26,346 nucleotides of DNA from Desulfobacteraceae bacterium (GTDB lineage: Bacteria; Desulfobacterota; DSM-4660; Desulfatiglandales; Desulfatiglandaceae), in NCBI GenBank assembly GCA_030611815.1, contig JAUWPC010000007.1:1-26346 (forward strand). Reading direction: 5' to 3'. Shown piece after piece: positions 22,673-26,346 of the stretch. Within the stretch, counting starts at the first letter, position 1. Each line of letters opens with the position of its first letter. A model generated the notes under the pieces. It saw only the letters and a list, made by a program, of their open reading frames with translations. It had not been told where the DNA came from and did no database searches. A program made the translations under genes and the position numbers.

Positions 22673-22963
22673 TTATTTCAACTTCCCTTTCAATCTCGAT
22701 TTCTTATCGCCGGCATGCGCATAGAAAGTCCTCGTGGGAGAAAATTCCCCTAACTTATGCCCCACCATATCTTCAGAGACAAAGACGGGCAAAAACTTTC
22801 TGCCGTTGTGAACAGCGAATGTCAGGCCGACAAACTCGGGAAGGATTGTGGACCTGCGCGACCATGTTTTGATGATCTGCCTGCTCATGGTACCACTTGC
22901 CGCCTCAACTTTCTTTAATAGATGATCATCGACAAACGGACCCTTTTTTAGAGATCTCGGCAA
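22673..22963 (-). CDS. rpsS: Ribosomal protein uS19
   Basis: 96 aa. MPRSLKKGPFVDDHLLKK and 'KLGEFSPTRTFYAHAGDKK' are diagnostic. S19 pairs with S13 in the 30S head. The start is TTG with GAGGAGG seven bases upstream and the conserved PRSLKKGPF directly after it. The 60-bp gap from rplB contains a TTATCGG-word tract (22994-23013). Confidence 0.97.
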   Translation of the reverse strand: MPRSLKKGPFVDDHLLKKVEAASGTMSRQIIKTWSRRSTILPEFVGLTFAVHNGRKFLPVFVSEDMVGHKLGEFSPTRTFYAHAGDKKSRLKGKLK

Positions 22964-22993
22964 AACCTATCCTCCTCTTGTTGCATTCAATAA

Positions 22994-23013
22994 TTATCGG
23001 CGGTTATCGGGTA
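22994..23013. repeat. TTATCGG-word tract in the rplB-rpsS spacer
   Basis: Two TTATCGG words (22994-23000 and 23004-23010) ten bases apart on the plus strand, matching the word used at 13440-13459 in the same operon. Confidence 0.5.
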
Positions 23014-23023
23014 TGTCTATAGA

Positions 23024-23848
23024 TTACTTGGTTCGACGCTTAATAATAAGTCTGTCGCTTCCCTTCTTGACCCTGGTCTTATACCCCTTAGTAGGCACAC
23101 CCCACGGAGTCACAGGATGTCGTCCTCCCGAGGACTTCCCTTCGCCACCGCCATGGGGGTGATCCACCGGGTTCATGGCAACGCCTCTCACACGGGGCCT
23201 TTTTCCCAACCATCTATTCCTACCGGCCTTACCTATGGATATATTTTCGTGGTCCAGGTTACCCACCTGCCCGAGAGTCGCCTTGCAGTCCTGAAAAACC
23301 AGTCGTACTTCACCGGAAGGGAGCTTGACTTGAGCATATTTCCCTTCCTTAGCCATTAGCTGACAGTAACTTCCTGCGCTTCTCGCTAACTGCCCACCAT
23401 GCCCTACGTTAAGCTCAATATTGTGAATGTGGCTTCCCAAAGGAATATCCCGCAAGGGAAGAGCATTACCGTTCCTTATTTCCGCTCCCTCCCCCGACAT
23501 CACCCGGTCTCCCACCTGAAGTCTGTTAGGGGCTAAAATATATCGTTTTTCTCCATCCACGTAGTGTAACAGTGCAATATTGGCTGACCGGTTGGGATCA
23601 TACTCAATAGAGGCAACAGAGGCAGGGATCCCGTCTTTATTCCTCTTGAAATCTATCAGGCGGTATGTGCGCTTATGACCACCTCCCCTGTGCCGCACAG
23701 TCATACGACCGTTTGAATTCCTGCCGCCTGTCTTCCTTAACGGCCTGAGAAGGGCTTTTTCAGGCTTTTTGCGCGTTATTTCCTCAAAGTCAGAAGATGT
23801 CTGAAATCTCCTTCCAGGCGAGGTTGGTTTGTGAAGTTTAATGCCCAT
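23024..23848 (-). CDS. rplB: Ribosomal protein uL2
   Basis: 274 aa, full length. It has the N-terminal 'GRNSNGRMTVRHRGGGHKR', the central 'VGHGGQLARSAGS' and the C-terminal 'MNPVDHPHGGGEGKSSGGR', whose histidine lies near the peptidyl transferase centre. L2 is essential for subunit joining. ATG start. The 160-bp upstream gap carries the ATTG heptamer tract. Confidence 0.98.
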   Translation of the reverse strand: MGIKLHKPTSPGRRFQTSSDFEEITRKKPEKALLRPLRKTGGRNSNGRMTVRHRGGGHKRTYRLIDFKRNKDGIPASVASIEYDPNRSANIALLHYVDGEKRYILAPNRLQVGDRVMSGEGAEIRNGNALPLRDIPLGSHIHNIELNVGHGGQLARSAGSYCQLMAKEGKYAQVKLPSGEVRLVFQDCKATLGQVGNLDHENISIGKAGRNRWLGKRPRVRGVAMNPVDHPHGGGEGKSSGGRHPVTPWGVPTKGYKTRVKKGSDRLIIKRRTK

Positions 23849-23967
23849 TCTTTGCTCCGCGTCTTTATACTAATGCTGTAATCGTTTTTAAATCTTCCTA
23901 TGATTTTTAGCGCTTAAGAAAATGCTTTGACACCTGGATCTTTATCCTCTTGGGCTTTTCCGTTTTT

Positions 23968-24001
23968 CAATCGACAATCATCAATCATCAATCGCCAATC
24001 C
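23968..24001 (-). repeat. ATTG heptamer-word tract in the rplW-rplB spacer
   Basis: On the minus strand the tract is about 4.6 tandem heptamers of form ATTGNNG (attggcg, attgatg, attgatg, attgtcg, attg). No inverted partner is obvious. The rest of the 23849-24008 spacer holds no ORF or other structure that I can identify. Confidence 0.75.
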
Positions 24002-24008
24002 AACCCCC

Positions 24009-24296
24009 TCACATCCCCTCAAAGAACTCTATGTTTTCACCCGGGGCCAGTTTCACAACGGCCTTTTTCCAATGAGGTCTCCTTCCAACGTTTTTTCCCA
24101 TGCGCCGACGCTTGCCCCTCACATTCATTGTCCTCACATCCAGGACCTTTGTCTTGAGAAGGGCCTCCACAGCCTGCCTGATCTCTATCTTGTTTGCCCC
24201 TCTGTGCACCTTAAAAGAAACCTGATTGCTCTCACTCTTCTGCAAATTGGCCTTTTCTGTAATATGTGGCTCTTTGATCACTTGGTAGATGTCCAC
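24009..24296 (-). CDS. rplW: Ribosomal protein uL23
   Basis: 95 aa, GTG start overlapping the rplD stop by one base (TAGTG), so translation is coupled. 'IKEPHITEKANLQ', 'RGANKIEIRQAVEALLKTKVLDVRTMN' and 'GRRPHWKKAVVKLAPGENIEFFEG' are family marks. L23 is the main docking protein at the exit of the peptide tunnel. Confidence 0.97.
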   Translation of the reverse strand: MDIYQVIKEPHITEKANLQKSESNQVSFKVHRGANKIEIRQAVEALLKTKVLDVRTMNVRGKRRRMGKNVGRRPHWKKAVVKLAPGENIEFFEGM

Positions 24297-24919
24297 TACG
24301 AAACCAACGCCTCCTCTATTTTCTGAACAGCGGGCCGTTCTAAAAAAAGGTGATCATATCTTAAAATGTCATAAACATTTAACCCCTGATACCGCATAAC
24401 CTTCATAAGCGGGACATTCTTAGATGATTTTTCTAAGTTCTCTGATTTATCATTCGTTACAATCAGGGCTTTTTTGACATCAAAACCGCGCATTGTTCCC
24501 ACAAAGTTTTTTGTTTTGATCTCAGGAAGGCTGAAATCGTCAACAATTATAAGGCGATTACTCTGAACCTTGTCTGTCAAGGCCATTCGCAATGCCGACT
24601 TTCTCACCTTCTTGGGCACCTTCTGTGAATAGTCCCGAGGAGAAGGCCCAAAGGCCACACCCCCGCCCTTTCTCGTGGGAGATGAACCACTGCCGACTCT
24701 GGCCCTGCCAGTCCCCTTCTGTCTCCAGAGCTTACTTCCGGAGCACCTTACGGCTGAACGGTTCTTTGTGGCAGCAGTCCCGGACCTACGCTTTGCAAGT
24801 TGGCCCATCACAACCTGGTGAAGGACATGCTTCTTTATAGGAACGCCAAAAATGTCGTCTCGCAGTTCCACTTCTGAAACTTTTTCGTTTTGAAGATTAT
24901 ATACATCCGAAACAGTCAT
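24296..24919 (-). CDS. rplD: Ribosomal protein uL4
   Basis: 207 aa, ATG start. The tunnel loop is intact (RSGTAATKNRSAVRCSGSK, then KGTGRARVGSGSSPTRKGGG), as is 'PKKVRKSALRMALTDK'. In enterobacteria L4 also represses the S10 operon; no such leader can be judged here. The 100-bp gap from rplC is filled by a pair of TTAAG-word tracts. Confidence 0.97.
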   Translation of the reverse strand: MTVSDVYNLQNEKVSEVELRDDIFGVPIKKHVLHQVVMGQLAKRRSGTAATKNRSAVRCSGSKLWRQKGTGRARVGSGSSPTRKGGGVAFGPSPRDYSQKVPKKVRKSALRMALTDKVQSNRLIIVDDFSLPEIKTKNFVGTMRGFDVKKALIVTNDKSENLEKSSKNVPLMKVMRYQGLNVYDILRYDHLFLERPAVQKIEEALVS

Positions 24920-24930
24920 ATACCCACCCT

Positions 24931-25015
24931 GAATTAAGGGATTGAGGGATTGCGAATTAAGGGATTAAATGACCGTTGCTAATTTTAATTCCTAAATTCT
25001 TAAATTCTTAAATTA
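24931..25015. repeat. Inverted pair of TTAAG-word tracts in the rplC-rplD spacer
   Basis: On the plus strand 24931-24966 is a period-8 array (ttaaggga, ttgaggga, ttaaggga) that includes an exact 13-bp repeat, gaattaagggatt, at 24931-24943 and 24954-24966. The region 24988-25015, read on the minus strand, is a second period-8 array (ttaagaat, ttaagaat, ttaggaat). The tracts are degenerate reverse complements and could form an AU-rich hairpin. Confidence 0.75.
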
Positions 25016-25019
25016 AGCT

Positions 25020-25652
25020 CTATACGCCTGCGTGAGACTTCCAGATTTCGAGGAAGGTATTAGGAGCTCCCGGCACTGCGCCTTTGACCAGAATCAAATC
25101 CATTTCTGGCCTTACATCAACCACTTTGAGATTCTTGATTGTAACATGCTGATATCCCATCCGGCCGGGTAGTTTTTTCCCCTTTTGAACCTTCCCCGGG
25201 GTGGCACTGCATCCGATCGAACCCGGGATTCTGTGTGAACGGGAACCATGGGTCTTGTTTCCACCGGAAAATCCCCACCTTTTTATTACACCTGTGAATC
25301 CTCTCCCTTTGCTAAGCCCTCGCACATTAACCATCTCGCCAATGTTAAAGATATCGGATTTAATTTCCTGGCCTAATTCAAAGGCGTCCGGATCATCAAC
25401 TCTGATCTCTCTTAACGTGGAAAAGAATCTGCCTCCCGCGTTCTTAAACTGACCTTTCAAAGGCTTGTTAACCCGGCTTTCTTTCTTTGGGCTATAACCC
25501 ATCTGGAGAGCATCATAACCTTCCCGTTCCCGGGTCTTTTTTTGTATCACCACGCAAGGGCCAACTTTTAGCACCGTTACTGGAACACTTCCGCCGTCTT
25601 CGAGGAAGTAACTTGTCATACCCAATTTCTTGCCAAAAAGTTTGTTAACCAT
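25020..25652 (-). CDS. rplC: Ribosomal protein uL3
   Basis: 210 aa, ATG start. 'LFGKKLGMTSYFLEDG', 'GLSKGRGFTGVIKRWGFSGG' and 'HGSRSHRIPGSIG' are diagnostic. Where E. coli L3 has the PrmB-methylated glutamine (GSIGQ), this protein has C148. L3 starts 50S assembly and reaches toward the peptidyl transferase centre. The gap from rpsJ is 60 bp. Confidence 0.97.
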   Translation of the reverse strand: MVNKLFGKKLGMTSYFLEDGGSVPVTVLKVGPCVVIQKKTREREGYDALQMGYSPKKESRVNKPLKGQFKNAGGRFFSTLREIRVDDPDAFELGQEIKSDIFNIGEMVNVRGLSKGRGFTGVIKRWGFSGGNKTHGSRSHRIPGSIGCSATPGKVQKGKKLPGRMGYQHVTIKNLKVVDVRPEMDLILVKGAVPGAPNTFLEIWKSHAGV

Positions 25653-25712
25653 AGGGATTAAGCTCCAACTTCACCTTGCACCGCTTTCCACTCCCGCTCA
25701 CACAAAAACTTC

Positions 25713-26024
25713 CTACAGCTTGATCTCCACATCTACCCCGGCCGCTAAGTCAAGCTTCATGAGAGAATCAACGGTCTGCTGGGTTGGTTCTAATATATCC
25801 AATAACCGCTTGTGTGTTCTTATCTCAAACTGCTCTCTTGATTTTTTGTTCACATGAGGGGATCTAAGAACGCAATATTTGTTGATGACTGTAGGGAGGG
25901 GAATTGGACCGGCCACTCTTGCCCCTGTCTCCTTAGCCGTCTCCACAATCTCCATAGCGGATTGATCCAACAATTTGTGATCATAGGCCTTCAATCTAAT
26001 TCGGATTTTCTGGTTGGCTATCAT
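25713..26024 (-). CDS. rpsJ: Ribosomal protein uS10 / NusE
   Basis: 103 aa, ATG start. 'KIRIRLKAYDHKLLDQSAMEIVETAKETGA' and 'RSPHVNKKSREQFEIRTHKRLLDI' match S10 along its full length. S10 is a 30S head protein and, as NusE, a transcription antitermination factor. It starts only nine bases after the tuf stop, so str and S10 genes are probably one transcript here, with no separate S10 leader. Confidence 0.98.
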   Translation of the reverse strand: MIANQKIRIRLKAYDHKLLDQSAMEIVETAKETGARVAGPIPLPTVINKYCVLRSPHVNKKSREQFEIRTHKRLLDILEPTQQTVDSLMKLDLAAGVDVEIKL

Positions 26025-26033
26025 GCTGCTCTC

Positions 26034-26346
26034 CTACTCGATAATCTCACTGATAACGCCTGCGCCGACGGTCCTTCCACCCTCACGAATAGCAAACCTC
26101 AACTCCTTCTCCATAGCTATCGGGGTGATTAACACAACCTCCATCGCCACATTGTCTCCAGGCATCACCATCTCAACTCCCTCTGGCAGAGTCGTCACAC
26201 CAGTCACATCCGTGGTCCTAAAATAAAACTGGGGACGATATCCATTGAAAAACGGGGTGTGACGGCCACCTTCTTCCTTCGTCAAAATATACGCCTCAGC
26301 CTTGAATTTCGTATGCGGCGTTATGCTGCCAGGCTTCGCAACCACT
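26034..26346 (-). CDS. tuf: Elongation factor EF-Tu, C-terminal domain (5' end outside window)
   Basis: The frame is open to the window edge and encodes the last ~103 residues: 'VAKPGSITPHTKFKAEAYIL', 'GGRHTPFFNGYRPQFYFRTTDVTG', 'MPGDNVAMEVVLITPIAMEK' and the end 'GGRTVGAGVISEIIE'. This is domain III of EF-Tu, which binds tRNA and EF-Ts. Its place before rpsJ implies that the str operon (rpsL-rpsG-fusA-tuf) continues beyond the window. Confidence 0.97.
   Translation of the reverse strand, partial: VVAKPGSITPHTKFKAEAYILTKEEGGRHTPFFNGYRPQFYFRTTDVTGVTTLPEGVEMVMPGDNVAMEVVLITPIAMEKELRFAIREGGRTVGAGVISEIIE

Noticed and set aside
24931..25015. Possible small CRISPR array in the rplC-rplD spacer
   Set aside because: Units are only 8 nt with no unique spacers of constant length, and no cas genes are present.

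Overview
The window looks like chromosomal DNA from an anaerobic, Gram-negative-type bacterium, most likely a Desulfobacterota (old Deltaproteobacteria) member. This is an inference from gene content: a soluble polysulfide/thiosulfate-reductase-like molybdoenzyme with Fe-S and flavin partners, a UbiE/MenG quinone methyltransferase, a PilR/NtrC-type sigma-54 activator, and zinc-type S4, S14, L24 and L36. No 16S rRNA or other decisive marker is present.

Layout. (1) 1-330: 3' end of an Mrp/NBP35 Fe-S carrier gene, closed by a hairpin terminator at 381-398. (2) 495-6959, plus strand: a redox operon of a molybdopterin oxidoreductase, a four-cluster ferredoxin, a large GltD-like NAD(P)H flavoprotein with extra Fe-S domains, a 70-aa protein of unknown function, a two-CBS-domain protein and a NuoG/HoxU-like [2Fe-2S]+2[4Fe-4S] protein. 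None of these has a Tat signal or a membrane anchor. They can be read as one cytoplasmic route between NAD(P)H or ferredoxin and a molybdenum site. (3) 7104-7850: ubiE/menG. (4) 7851-8146: a non-coding block with a ~287-bp imperfect inverted-repeat element, a hexamer-word palindrome and a 19-bp direct repeat. (5) Minus strand, 8147-10823: an orphan sigma-54 response regulator overlapping the end of pyrC. (6) Minus strand, 11104-26346: the end of tuf followed by the merged S10-spc-alpha ribosomal cluster (rpsJ to rplQ, with secY, infA, rpmJ and rpoA), ending at a strong terminator at 10903-10939. adk and map, common between secY and infA, are absent.

Three things stand out. First, the redox operon joins familiar modules in an unusual way. 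The flavoprotein carries a partly degenerate NuoF-type Fe-S domain in front of its GltD core, and both it and the [2Fe-2S] subunit end in the same C-x2-C...C-x2-C tail. Second, many spacers, including several inside the ribosomal operon, are built of degenerate tandem words with a 6-8 nt period and a fixed core of about 4 nt. The word differs between spacers, and in three of them an inverted partner tract would allow a long hairpin. I know no standard feature class for these. Third, 8 of 29 genes with visible starts in the ribosomal cluster begin with TTG, each backed by a conserved N-terminus and usually a strong Shine-Dalgarno sequence. RpoA also carries an extra ~60-residue highly charged tail after its C-terminal domain.
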